64,000 nucleotides of DNA from Algicola sagamiensis DSM 14643. GTDB lineage: Bacteria > Pseudomonadota > Gammaproteobacteria > Enterobacterales > Alteromonadaceae. Under the pieces are notes generated by a model. The model ran no database searches and was not told where the DNA came from. It worked only from the letters and a program-made list of their open reading frames with translations. The position numbers were made by a program, and so were the translations under genes. The stretch spans positions 1 through 64,000 of the forward strand of contig NZ_KB894503.1 in NCBI RefSeq assembly GCF_000374485.1. Direction: 5' to 3'. Shown one piece after another: positions 33,673-41,734 of the stretch (position 1 is its first letter; each line of letters begins with the position of its first letter).

Positions 33673-34067
33673 TGCAGCAGTCTATTGGACTCATTTCATT
33701 GGTCGTCAGAGATTATGATGAAGCGATTGTGTTTTATACAAATTGCTTAAACTTCACTTTGATTGAGGATACGTATCAACCTGAGCAGGATAAACGTTGG
33801 GTTGTTGTTGCGCCTCCTGGCTCAAAAGAGTGTGCGCTATTACTGGCAAAAGCATCAACTCAATCGCAGGAAAGCCATATTGGAAACCAAACTGGTGGCC
33901 GGGTGTTTTTATTTTTATACACAGATGACTTTTGGCGAGATTATGAGGCGATGCAAGTAAAAGGTGTATCCTTTGTAAGAGAACCCGTGGAAGCGCCTTA
34001 TGGAACCGTTGCAGTGTTTGAAGACTTATATGGTAATCAGTGGGACTTGTTAGAGCGCAACATATAG
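33669..34067 (+). CDS. VOC (glyoxalase/bleomycin-resistance fold) protein
   Basis: This is a protein of about 132 residues starting at ATG 33669 (AAGGA just upstream), overlapping the cmoM stop codon. SLVVRDYDEAIVFYTNCLNF is the first beta-alpha-beta unit of the VOC fold, and PYGTVAVFEDLYGNQWDLLER is the last, with the metal ligand Glu at the end. VOC proteins are small dimeric metal enzymes of diverse function. The similarity to PhnB/glyoxalase-like proteins is generic and gives no substrate. Confidence 0.8.
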   Translation: MMQQSIGLISLVVRDYDEAIVFYTNCLNFTLIEDTYQPEQDKRWVVVAPPGSKECALLLAKASTQSQESHIGNQTGGRVFLFLYTDDFWRDYEAMQVKGVSFVREPVEAPYGTVAVFEDLYGNQWDLLERNI

Positions 34068-34112
34068 CCGCTTCTTCAAGCCGTGTCTTTTTTGCTACTG
34101 AGAAGGTAGAGA

Positions 34113-34147
34113 CAGACAACTGATTCAAGGTACGCTTGAGTTGTCTG
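34113..34147. terminator. Nested inverted repeat between VOC and catalase genes
   Basis: CAGACAACT (34113-34121) pairs with AGTTGTCTG (34139-34147), and CAAG/CTTG pair inside. It sits between convergent genes, so it may end one or both transcripts, but no T-tract follows. Confidence 0.4.
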
Positions 34148-34227
34148 CCTCTAAATGACTTCGCTGTATATCGCATTTTTCAAAAAAATTGCGATTCTAT
34201 GCCTCACGATGGGTGTTTTCCCTCGGT

Positions 34228-35190
34228 TTATTTGGCTTTTTCCGTTAAACGACGTCCAAAAGCAATCGCGTATGTTGGACGGCGAGCATGTAAAATTGGG
34301 TCGGCAGAAGGTTCGATTCCCGGTGCTAAAGCCAGTGGATCATAGTTAATGTTGTCACATTGACCTTTCGCTTCAGAAGATACAGAGCGAAGTGTGAGTC
34401 TTGCTGCTGTCAGTTGCTTGTGTGGACCTTTCCACATTTTTGCAGCATTGTTAATGTCGTCATTCTCGTTTGCAAAGGTAATGACCATGTCCCAAGAGAC
34501 CTCACCTGCTTTTAAGTTCTTTTGGATATTTGAGAAGAAAAAATCTTGGTTCGGTTTTGTGACTATCGAATGTTTTTTCGTCGGGAGAAATGCCCATCTC
34601 ACAGCCGTTTTTTTGCCTTGCTCATTGACCAGATAAAAGCTATTGATGCTGTTAAAATACATCGCTTCATAGGGCTTTAGGGTCTTATCTTTTTTGGCCA
34701 TATGTGATTTAAAGGCTTTTATCTCTGGATATTTGACTTTAAAATCCGCAAGAGCCTGCTTGCCCTTTACCTTGGCTTGCATCAACTCTAAAAAAGCCTG
34801 TGGTGTAGATACTGGGAAGAAATCTAAAGTATTCATGCTCATTGCTGAGTATTGACCCTCACTTGTTGTGATCGCCAGCGCCATCCCATATTCACCGACT
34901 TTATTGTCACTTGGACTCAGCTTTCCCCCTTTGTGAGAGAGGCGCCCAATCACTGTTGACTCACTTTTAAACATTGAAGCATTTGAGTAAAGTTCAATTT
35001 GCTTATCTACTGGCGTGAGTTTGCCCTGAAAGCAGAACCCTTTGGTGTGGTTTCGCCTTTTCCCCTTGTGCTTTCCAAAAAGTTTTTCAAAAGCATCGAC
35101 AGTTGGGAGTGATGTGTTATCAGCGGCATGAACAGAAAGAGTCGCTCCCAGTAGTGCGAGAGTGATAGCTGGAGTAAGTACTTTTTTCAT
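34228..35190 (-). CDS. Periplasmic catalase-related peroxidase (SrpA-like)
   Basis: Starting at ATG 35190 (GAGG ribosome site) the protein has 320 residues and a signal peptide ending SVHA. It is a minimal catalase fold. Catalytic His48 lies in NHTKGFCFQG, SMNTLDFFPV carries the distal asparagine region, and the haem-ligand Tyr307 lies in RRPTYAIAFGRR. Such short catalase-related peroxidases remove hydrogen peroxide or organic peroxides in the periplasm. It is divergent from an OhrR-like regulator, which probably controls it. Confidence 0.83.
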   Translation of the reverse strand: MKKVLTPAITLALLGATLSVHAADNTSLPTVDAFEKLFGKHKGKRRNHTKGFCFQGKLTPVDKQIELYSNASMFKSESTVIGRLSHKGGKLSPSDNKVGEYGMALAITTSEGQYSAMSMNTLDFFPVSTPQAFLELMQAKVKGKQALADFKVKYPEIKAFKSHMAKKDKTLKPYEAMYFNSINSFYLVNEQGKKTAVRWAFLPTKKHSIVTKPNQDFFFSNIQKNLKAGEVSWDMVITFANENDDINNAAKMWKGPHKQLTAARLTLRSVSSEAKGQCDNINYDPLALAPGIEPSADPILHARRPTYAIAFGRRLTEKAK

Positions 35191-35258
35191 GGTGAATTCC
35201 TCTATGATGTGTGCAAGCGATAATGATGCGCCACACAAATGAATACTAAATATAACCG

Positions 35259-35272
35259 ACAATTAAGTTTGT
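35259..35272. promoter_or_regulatory. Candidate OhrR-type operator between catalase and regulator
   Basis: ACAATTAAGTTTGT is an imperfect dyad (ACAA-N6-TTGT) like known OhrR sites. A second dyad, GTTTGCGCACAAAC, follows near 35282-35295. Both lie in the 174 bases between the divergent genes. Confidence 0.35.
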
Positions 35273-35364
35273 GAAATGATAGTTTGCGCACAAACAATTT
35301 GCGTTTGAGATTTTGTATTAATCCTGTACTATTTGTCAAACATTTTTTAATGAGAAGGACTTTT

Positions 35365-35787
35365 ATGTCACTCGTGCTCGAAGATCAGGTGTGCTACACA
35401 CTTTATTCCACCTCAGGTCTGGTGACCCAAGCATATAAAGTATTACTTGAGCCTTTGTCTCTGACTTACCCGCAATTTGTGGTGATGATGGCGTTATGGC
35501 AAAAAGACGATGTATCCGTCACTGAGCTTGCAAATAGAATTGGTTTAAATAAAGCAACAATGACACCAATGCTTAAGCGGTTAGAAGGGATGGATCTCAT
35601 TACCAGAAACTATGTGCAGGGCAATGAAAGACAAAAATCAATCGTCTTGACGCAATCAGGACGCAAACTGATGAAAGGAGGCGAAAAGGCAGCAAAACAA
35701 GCGTGGTGTGCGACTGGGTTGAGCGTTGAAGAGACTCAGCAACTCATGTCCCTGTGCCAAAAGATAAAGCTGAACCTGTCCAAGTAG
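35365..35787 (+). CDS. MarR-family peroxide sensor (OhrR-like)
   Basis: This 140-residue winged-helix regulator starts at ATG 35365 (GAAGGA upstream). LEDQVCYTLYSTSGLVTQAYKVLLEPL with Cys10 matches the redox cysteine region of OhrR. LTYPQFVVMMALW and the recognition helix LNKATMTPMLKRLE are standard. OhrR is oxidised at this cysteine by organic hydroperoxides and releases DNA. Its usual target, ohr, is absent; the divergent neighbour is a periplasmic catalase, so that is the probable target here. It lacks most of the second, C-terminal cysteines found in two-Cys OhrRs, although one Cys remains near SLCQ. Confidence 0.78.
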   Translation: MSLVLEDQVCYTLYSTSGLVTQAYKVLLEPLSLTYPQFVVMMALWQKDDVSVTELANRIGLNKATMTPMLKRLEGMDLITRNYVQGNERQKSIVLTQSGRKLMKGGEKAAKQAWCATGLSVEETQQLMSLCQKIKLNLSK

Positions 35788-35943
35788 ATGATTCGACGAC
35801 TTTTTTTATTGACGCGACTCGTCGCTATCAGAAGTGCAAAGCGATCTTTATTCGAAGAGGAAACACCAGACGCCTATGAAAAACAGATAGTGATAATTCA
35901 CTTGAACAAGATCAACTTTCGTATTGTGAAAAAACCCGAGTGA
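35788..35943 (+). CDS. Possible 51-residue small protein after the OhrR-like gene
   Basis: An ATG follows the regulator's stop codon directly and opens 51 codons: a basic/hydrophobic start (MIRRLFLLTRLVAIRSAKRS), an acidic centre (LFEEETPDAYEKQ) and a C-terminal IVIIHLNKINFRIVKKPE. It has no ribosome site of its own but could be reached by reinitiation. A terminator lies 60 bases further on. The evidence is limited to position and composition. Confidence 0.3.
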   Translation: MIRRLFLLTRLVAIRSAKRSLFEEETPDAYEKQIVIIHLNKINFRIVKKPE

Positions 35944-36002
35944 TGTAGGGACAAGAGCTGCCTTTTCAATGATTGTTATGGTAACATCGGGAAATGTTCA
36001 AG

Positions 36003-36030
36003 GCTGGCAAATCGCCAGCTTTTATTTTTA
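36003..36030 (+). terminator. Intrinsic terminator after the OhrR-like transcript
   Basis: GCTGGC (36003-36008), loop AAATC, GCCAGC (36014-36019), then a T-rich run. It lies only 30 bases before the next ORF start, so it could also act as a control element for that gene. Confidence 0.75.
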
Positions 36031-36059
36031 AACAGATTAGGTGTGTGCTGGAGCAATCA

Positions 36060-36377
36060 ATGGCGCTTGTAAATTGTCCAGAGTGTAAAAAACGTATCTC
36101 AAGTAAAAGTAAATCCTGCCCACATTGTCAATTAAATTTGGTTGATCTGACAGAAGAAGACTTAGAAAAAGTCTCATTAAAGCGAAAACGTAAAACGCGT
36201 GATCAGGTCATGTCCCAAAACTACATCGCCGTACTCATGGTTCTTGTTGGGTTTTCATATACTTACTGGAAGTCCCCACAACCGGAGTCCATTCCTTACT
36301 ATGCCTGCATGGCTTCTATCATGATTGGTTGTTTGATTTATGTAGTTAATCGTGTTCGATTGGCTTTTCTAAAATAA
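36060..36377 (+). CDS. Zinc-ribbon, two-helix membrane protein
   Basis: This is a 105-residue protein from ATG 36060 (GGAG upstream). The N-terminus CPECKKRISSKSKSCPHC is a rubredoxin-like zinc ribbon. A charged linker (EEDLEKVSLKRKRKTR) follows, then two membrane helices (YIAVLMVLVGFSYTYW, ACMASIMIGCLIYVV). Small zinc-ribbon membrane proteins are common and mostly uncharacterised. The ribbon would face the cytoplasm. Confidence 0.6.
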   Translation: MALVNCPECKKRISSKSKSCPHCQLNLVDLTEEDLEKVSLKRKRKTRDQVMSQNYIAVLMVLVGFSYTYWKSPQPESIPYYACMASIMIGCLIYVVNRVRLAFLK

Positions 36378-36470
36378 ACCCGCACAGTAGTTTACATTGA
36401 ACAGAATCGTTTACGACATGCATGATGGAACCAGATGAATGCTTCTAACCAATAAAAGAATATTGAAATC

Positions 36471-36752
36471 ATGAATTTGGATGCAATGGTTCAGGGGCTA
36501 ACACCTGAAACGTATGAAAAATTAAAATCAGCTGTTGAGATAGGAAAATGGGAAGATGGAACGTCACTTACAGAAGAACAGCGTGAATCTTCTTTACAGC
36601 TTGTACTGGCTTATCAAGCACTTGTTTTGGACTCGAACGAGCCGTTTACAATTGCTGGAGATGGCCAGATGGTGATGAAGTCAAAAAAAGAACTTCGTGA
36701 AGAAATAAACAATAACAATGAGATTGCAAGGTTTACGAACGATGATATTTAG
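36471..36752 (+). CDS. DUF1315 (YeaC-like) protein
   Basis: This is a 93-residue cytoplasmic protein. LTPETYEKLKSAVEIGKWEDG, LTEEQRESSLQLVLAYQA and DGQMVMKSKKELRE match E. coli YeaC along its length. The C-terminal NNNNEIARFTNDDI is an extension. It overlaps the next gene, suggesting joint expression. The function of the family is unknown. Confidence 0.82.
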   Translation: MNLDAMVQGLTPETYEKLKSAVEIGKWEDGTSLTEEQRESSLQLVLAYQALVLDSNEPFTIAGDGQMVMKSKKELREEINNNNEIARFTNDDI

Positions 36753-39519
36753 GAATTTGTTTAAGCCCAAATGGAAGCATACAGATGAGCAAGTACGTTT
36801 ATCTGCTCTCACGACGCTTTCAGTGAGCGATGTCCAAGAACAAGAAATTCTCAAGTCTCTAGCGGAAGAAGATCCATCGGAAACGGTTCGTCTCAAAGCA
36901 TTAGAAACATTAAATCAGTTTGAGAGTTGGTGGCAGGCAAGTCAGAATGAACCAAGTAATCGTCTAAAGCATGTTGCTTCCAAGCATGTTCAAGAGGCAG
37001 TCCTTGGCCAGTCGGAAATCGTTATCTCGAAAGAACAAAAACAGAACTTTTTAGAATCTCAAAAGCAAACGGCATTATTGGAAACCATTGCCCTTGGTGA
37101 TCAGGATGATGAATTACGTCGTTATGCATTGAAAAAGCTTGATAAAGAAAAGCTATATTTAGATGTATTTATTGATGTGACGGTCAGCCAGGAAGTTCGT
37201 CGTTTTGCATTTGAACAGCTCTCGTCGATTGCCCTTTACGAAAAAGCGTTGAAGCGTCTTTCGAGTGAAGACCCTTTCTATAGTCTGATCCGTGAAGAGC
37301 TACACGAAATGAAAGAAGCAGCGGAGAAGCCTGGACGCTTGCTGAAAGCACTAAATTTGATCTTGGCGAAATTAAATGCGCTGAAGGATAAAACAGACTT
37401 CCCAGTGATCCGTGATAGCCGTCAAAAACTAATTGCCGAGTGGGACGATCTCAAAGTTGAAATGAATTGTCTTGATACAGAGCAACAAGCAACAATCACA
37501 GAAAAATACCAGAAAATCCGAAATAGCTTGGATCGCATTATTGCACCTCTGGAGACACAATGGAATCAAGCACAGCAGGAAGCCGCCTTACGCAAAGAAA
37601 AGCAGGAAAACAAAGAAAAACTTGAAACAGTACTGAAAGTACTTGAACAACAACTGCTTGCAGCTTCAGAAGTTGGGCGTGATTTTGATCAAGATGCATT
37701 CCGTCAAAACCTCCAGGCACAATCATCTTTGGCATCACAACTTGTGTTGGATAAAGACATTCAAGTCAAGTTGGTTAAGAAGATAGAAAATCTGTTTTCA
37801 TTGCTTGGTCAAATGCCGTTGGTATTAGAAAAAATATCAGAAGCAAAGCAGCTCATTCGTTCGTTCTCAGAAAAAGCAGTACCAGAGACTATTGAGCAAC
37901 TCAATGAACACTATGCTGATTTCATGGCCTGGAAAAAACAATGGTATAAGAATGAAAAAGAATTGCCTTTAAGTTTGCCAGAGGATTTGAAGTCCGAATT
38001 TAAGGATATTGTCAGCGCTTGGGAAAGTTCAGCTCAGCCATTATTAGAGATGCAGGATAAGTCCTTCCAACAAACACGCCGCAAGTTAGGTGAATTAAAA
38101 CGCCTTCTTTCTTCAGGCAAGTATAAGTCTGCTTTTGGTCTCTATCGTAAGCTGACTTTTTGGTACAAAGACCTGAATGAAAAACACCGACAACGTTTAC
38201 AAAAAGACTGGCAAACTGTTGAAGAGCAAATCAAAGATCTCAGTGATTGGCAGGAATATATCTCGACGCCACGTAAACATTCTCTCGTCGAGGAAATGTC
38301 TCAACTCGCTGAAGAGCCAATGGATGATCCAGAAGAACAGGCGAGGAAAATCCGGTACACGAGAGAAGTTTGGAATAGCTTGGGCCGCTCAGAATCGGAA
38401 CAAGACAAGGAACTGAACGACGCATTTAATGCTGCAAGTGAAAAGGCTTTCCAAATTTGTCGCGAATATTACGCTCAGAAAGAAAAAGACCGCGCATGCA
38501 ATTTAGAGGCAAAGCAAAAAATCTGTGCTGAGCTTGAATTGCTCCAGTCACAACTCAATGATGAACAAGCGCAATGGGGGAAAATTGAGTCTCGAATGAG
38601 CCACTTATCCCGTGAGTGGAAAGGGATTGGCCCAGTTGATCGTGAACATGTGAAGTCACTTCGCCAGCGCTTCCAGTCTGCAATTACGCCATTAAAAGTA
38701 GCAATTCAAAGCCAACAGTCAGAAAATAAAGCAGTGAAGAAGGATTTGGTCAATCGAGCAGTTGCTTTAGCTGAACACGATGATGTTTTTGAAGCTGTTG
38801 AATTACTCAAGTCTTTGCAAACTGACTGGCGTAAGGTTAGTTTCGCTGGACACGCAGATGAGCAAAAACTCTGGCAGGCATTTCGCAAAGCCAATGATGT
38901 TGTTTTTGAAAAACGCGATACATTGAAAGCATCGATGAAAGCTGAGCAACAAGAAAAGTTTGATGCATTTCATGAGCGATTAAATGAGTTGGAGAAAGGT
39001 GTTTCTCAAGTCCAGCAAGTGCAAGAGCAACATACTCATCAGGAGGCTATCCAAGCGTTTATTCAAGACGCTCAGGCAACGCTTGGTAAAGGATCTAACC
39101 GTTTTGTGAAGCGAGCAAATACGCTATTGGATAAGCTAGACAAGCATGTCCGTGCATTTGAACAGGCGGAGACGGGGCGTTGTTATCAAACATTGTTCAA
39201 TACGATCGGGGCTTATATTCATGGAGCGAACGAATCAGAGGCATTTCATTCGGATGTTATCATTGCCGACTGGCTTACAGAAACAGGCCATAGTCGACAT
39301 GATTTAACCTTGATGCTTGAGATCCTGAGTGATATTGAGAGTCCAGAAGAAGACAAACCGCATCGTATGGCCGTGCAAATGGATATGTTAGCCAATAAAC
39401 ATAACCGTGGTACAGTCGATCAGCAGGATGAGCTTCTTAAACAGTGGATTAGTGCTGGCGCGTTTGTCGAGTCAGATGCACCGCTCCTCGAACGTGTAAA
39501 AGTGATTTTCCTTTCTTAG
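36742..39519 (+). CDS. DUF349-repeat protein
   Basis: Starting at ATG 36742 (MIFRNLFKPKW) the protein has about 925 residues. The opening HTDEQVRLSALTTL and following HEAT-like pairs are typical of large gammaproteobacterial DUF349 proteins. Several DUF349 units follow, recognised by W-x-x-I/V-G motifs such as REVWNSLG, LSREWKGIGPV and LQTDWRKVSFAG. Most of the chain is predicted coiled coil, rich in E, K and Q. There is no signal peptide. The role is poorly known; DUF349 proteins have been tied to envelope or stress phenotypes. An upstream in-frame ATG at 36718 is also possible. Confidence 0.8.
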   Translation: MIFRNLFKPKWKHTDEQVRLSALTTLSVSDVQEQEILKSLAEEDPSETVRLKALETLNQFESWWQASQNEPSNRLKHVASKHVQEAVLGQSEIVISKEQKQNFLESQKQTALLETIALGDQDDELRRYALKKLDKEKLYLDVFIDVTVSQEVRRFAFEQLSSIALYEKALKRLSSEDPFYSLIREELHEMKEAAEKPGRLLKALNLILAKLNALKDKTDFPVIRDSRQKLIAEWDDLKVEMNCLDTEQQATITEKYQKIRNSLDRIIAPLETQWNQAQQEAALRKEKQENKEKLETVLKVLEQQLLAASEVGRDFDQDAFRQNLQAQSSLASQLVLDKDIQVKLVKKIENLFSLLGQMPLVLEKISEAKQLIRSFSEKAVPETIEQLNEHYADFMAWKKQWYKNEKELPLSLPEDLKSEFKDIVSAWESSAQPLLEMQDKSFQQTRRKLGELKRLLSSGKYKSAFGLYRKLTFWYKDLNEKHRQRLQKDWQTVEEQIKDLSDWQEYISTPRKHSLVEEMSQLAEEPMDDPEEQARKIRYTREVWNSLGRSESEQDKELNDAFNAASEKAFQICREYYAQKEKDRACNLEAKQKICAELELLQSQLNDEQAQWGKIESRMSHLSREWKGIGPVDREHVKSLRQRFQSAITPLKVAIQSQQSENKAVKKDLVNRAVALAEHDDVFEAVELLKSLQTDWRKVSFAGHADEQKLWQAFRKANDVVFEKRDTLKASMKAEQQEKFDAFHERLNELEKGVSQVQQVQEQHTHQEAIQAFIQDAQATLGKGSNRFVKRANTLLDKLDKHVRAFEQAETGRCYQTLFNTIGAYIHGANESEAFHSDVIIADWLTETGHSRHDLTLMLEILSDIESPEEDKPHRMAVQMDMLANKHNRGTVDQQDELLKQWISAGAFVESDAPLLERVKVIFLS

Positions 39520-39538
39520 ATTCTTGTCATCATCACAT

Positions 39539-39571
39539 CAGTAAACCAGTTGAAGTCCTTCTGGTTTACTG
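39539..39571. terminator. 11-bp inverted repeat between converging genes
   Basis: CAGTAAACCAG (39539-39549) pairs with CTGGTTTACTG (39561-39571). It lies past the DUF349 stop and overlaps the last codons of the leftward gene. No T-tract is evident for the rightward transcript. Confidence 0.45.
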
Positions 39572-40351
39572 GGTTGATGCATTATACAAGTCAATATATT
39601 TTTTCGTTAACTTCTCAAACAACTTCTCTTCTTTTAGTTGTGCAACCGCTTTTCCTAATTGTTCAGCTAATGGCTCACAAGGTGACTTCTTGGAAAAAGC
39701 GATATACATTTTATCTTCCGCAGCATAGACAGGGAGTGGACCAATATATTCGCCAACTCCCAGGCGTGCAATGGTAAGTTGTCCAGAGTAAAGTCCAAGC
39801 ACCAAATATTCTGCGCGACGGCGTTTGACCATTTCAAATGCTTGTTCCCAAGAATTGACTTCAAACATCATAAGGACTTTATTCGCAACCATGCTGTCAT
39901 AGGGTTCACCATAGCTATTTCCACTTTGCATGACGCCTTGTTTACCAATCAAGCTACGAAGATTTTCAAATGGAAACATATTGTCTTTCCGGGTAAAGAC
40001 AGCAGCAGGGTCAAGAGAGACTTCGGGCTGAATAAAGGTCAACCAACTTTCTCGATCCGTATTGAACCAAGGACCAATGAGCATATCAACAACACCCATC
40101 TTGACGACTTGCTGAGCTCGACTCCAATTTCCTGACACGACAGGTTTTGATGCGACACCAATTCGATCAAGTGCTGTCTTGGTAAACTCGATATAACTGC
40201 CAACAAGTTTATCATTTAGATCCCAAGTGACAGGTGCGTATTCTGGGTTGCCTGTCATGGTAACAACATTACAGGACTTACCAAGCGCAATGGTTGGCTG
40301 GATGCAGAGGATTAAAGTTATTAAAACCTTAAATAGAATAAAGTGCTTCAT
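39566..40351 (-). CDS. Periplasmic solute-binding protein (SBP_bac_3 family), orphan
   Basis: This is a 261-residue protein with a signal peptide (cut near LGKS). GNPEYAPVTWDLNDKLVGSYIEF is the usual first ligand-binding lobe of family 3 solute-binding proteins, and VVDMLIGPWFNTDRESW the second. No permease or ATPase gene is adjacent. Such orphans are widespread in marine gammaproteobacteria and may serve sensing or a distant transporter. It is a paralogue of the protein at 60919: GNWSRAQQVVKMGVVDMLIG against GNWKRVQQSAKDGKIDVIVG. It has two cysteines in the mature part. Confidence 0.75.
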   Translation of the reverse strand: MKHFILFKVLITLILCIQPTIALGKSCNVVTMTGNPEYAPVTWDLNDKLVGSYIEFTKTALDRIGVASKPVVSGNWSRAQQVVKMGVVDMLIGPWFNTDRESWLTFIQPEVSLDPAAVFTRKDNMFPFENLRSLIGKQGVMQSGNSYGEPYDSMVANKVLMMFEVNSWEQAFEMVKRRRAEYLVLGLYSGQLTIARLGVGEYIGPLPVYAAEDKMYIAFSKKSPCEPLAEQLGKAVAQLKEEKLFEKLTKKYIDLYNASTQ

Positions 40352-40528
40352 AGTCGGTTAAATTCGTACTTTCACCCCATTGAATATAGGCGAGGCTTGT
40401 TTAGTTTATCAACTTGTCGACGAAGATATATCCATAAAATTGATTTGAAATGAGTATGGATAAAGGTCTAACCCGCATCGTTCGAACTATACAACTTTTG
40501 TTCGAATAAAAATAATAAGGTAAATATC

Positions 40529-41518
40529 ATGATCAAAGCATATGCTGCGCAAAGTCCAGGTGGTGTCTTAGAGAGGTTTGAGTTTGAAAGAGGGCCACTG
40601 TTATCGAATGAAGTGGATATTGAGGTACTCCATTGTGGCATTTGTCACAGTGATTTAAGTATGCTGAATAATGACTGGGAAATTACAGAATATCCATTTG
40701 TCGGTGGACACGAAGTTATCGGAAAAATAAAGCAAGTTGGTGCTGAAGTCAAACATTTGCAAGAAGGGGAAATTGTTGGACTAGGGTGGCATGCCGGTTA
40801 CTGTATGACGTGTGACTGCTGTATGCAAGGTCATCATAATCTTTGTCATGAATCAGAATCAACCGTGGTGGGTCGTTATGGTGGTTTTTCGACAGAAGTA
40901 AGAGCAAAGGCTCATAGTGTCATAGCATTACCAAAGGAATTACCTCCCGAAGTCGCTGGACCATTGTTTTGTGGCGGGATCACCGTTTTCACACCATTAC
41001 TTCAATATGATATTAAACCCACCAGTCGTGTGGGTGTGATTGGTATCGGAGGACTAGGACACCTTGCGCTTCAGTTTTTGAAAGCATGGGGGTGTGAGGT
41101 GACAGCATTTACATCCAACGAAGCGAAAAAACAAGAAGCTTTGGCGCTTGGTGCACATCATACAGTCGATTCCCGTCATGGAGAGATCCAACAAAAATAT
41201 GATTTGATTATTTCAACGGTGAATATCAAATTGGATTGGGATCGTTATGTCTCTTCATTAGCACCCAATGGTCGCCTTCATTTTGTTGGGGCAACACTGG
41301 ATCCTCTTGATATTCATGTATCCCCGATGATTGCTGGTCAGCGTTCAATGTCCGCGAGCCTGGTTGGTAGTCCTGCCGGGATTTCGACGATGCTTGAATT
41401 CGCAGCAAGGCACCAAATCAAACCCGTAGTTGAACACTTCCAGTTTGATCAGATTAATGAAGCCCTAGCGCATTTGCGAGACGGAAAAGCGAAGTACAGG
41501 ATTGTTTTAAGCCATTAG
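40529..41518 (+). CDS. Zinc-dependent alcohol/aldehyde dehydrogenase (YahK-like)
   Basis: This is a 329-residue medium-chain dehydrogenase. Catalytic zinc ligands lie in CGICHSD and GHEVIG. The structural zinc lobe is [15 protein letters not shown], with four cysteines in the YahK/CAD arrangement. [16 protein letters not shown] is the NAD(P)-binding Rossmann motif. Relatives reduce a broad range of aldehydes with NADPH. A clear ribosome site (AAGG) precedes the start. It stands alone. Confidence 0.85.
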   Translation: MIKAYAAQSPGGVLERFEFERGPLLSNEVDIEVLHCGICHSDLSMLNNDWEITEYPFVGGHEVIGKIKQVGAEVKHLQEGEIVGLGWHAGYCMTCDCCMQGHHNLCHESESTVVGRYGGFSTEVRAKAHSVIALPKELPPEVAGPLFCGGITVFTPLLQYDIKPTSRVGVIGIGGLGHLALQFLKAWGCEVTAFTSNEAKKQEALALGAHHTVDSRHGEIQQKYDLIISTVNIKLDWDRYVSSLAPNGRLHFVGATLDPLDIHVSPMIAGQRSMSASLVGSPAGISTMLEFAARHQIKPVVEHFQFDQINEALAHLRDGKAKYRIVLSH

Positions 41519-41519
41519 T

Positions 41520-41561
41520 GTCTGTTGATCTTTCAGCAGTAACAGCGTGCATTTCTGAAAG
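41520..41561. repeat. Dispersed repeat, copy 1 (GTCTGTTGATCTTTC ... GTAACAGCGTG)
   Basis: GTCTGTTGATCTTTC (41520-41534), AGCAGTAACAGCGTG (41535-41549) and CATTTCTGAAAG. A related block at 46865-46907 has AGCGGTAACAGCGTG in the same orientation but the GTCTGTTGATCTTTC arm as its reverse complement on the other side. The parts therefore behave like arms of a short palindromic element. Confidence 0.55.
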
Positions 41562-41580
41562 TTTTACAGCGCCTTATCCT

Positions 41581-41595
41581 GCGACAATTTGTCGC
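41581..41595. promoter_or_regulatory. Perfect RegA/RoxR/ActR-type operator
   Basis: GCGACAATTTGTCGC is a dyad matching the GCGNC-N5-GNCGC site bound by RegA/PrrA/ActR/RoxR regulators. It lies about 140 bases before the sensor kinase of just this family (41735), pointing to autoregulation. The surrounding T and A extend the arms to seven bases. Confidence 0.6.
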
Positions 41596-41689
41596 ATCGG
41601 CAAGATGCTTTTGCACAGGTATGATGTGGATCACAAAATCGACAATACGTGAACCGATAACTAGTTGACCTATTGTCATTGCTACTTTT

Positions 41690-41715
41690 GCCGGCTATGA
41701 TTGGCCGGCTTTTTT
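41690..41715 (+). terminator. Intrinsic terminator between the RoxR-like box and the kinase gene
   Basis: GCCGGC (41690-41695), eight-base loop, GCCGGC (41704-41709), then six T. It ends 20 bases before the kinase ATG, so a transcript starting near the RoxR-like box must pass it. Confidence 0.75.
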
Positions 41716-41734
41716 AACCCTCAGAATATCCAAT

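Noticed and set aside
33754..34176. 140-codon minus-strand ORF across the VOC gene
   Set aside because: It is a shadow of the VOC coding region, with unlikely composition and no start signal.
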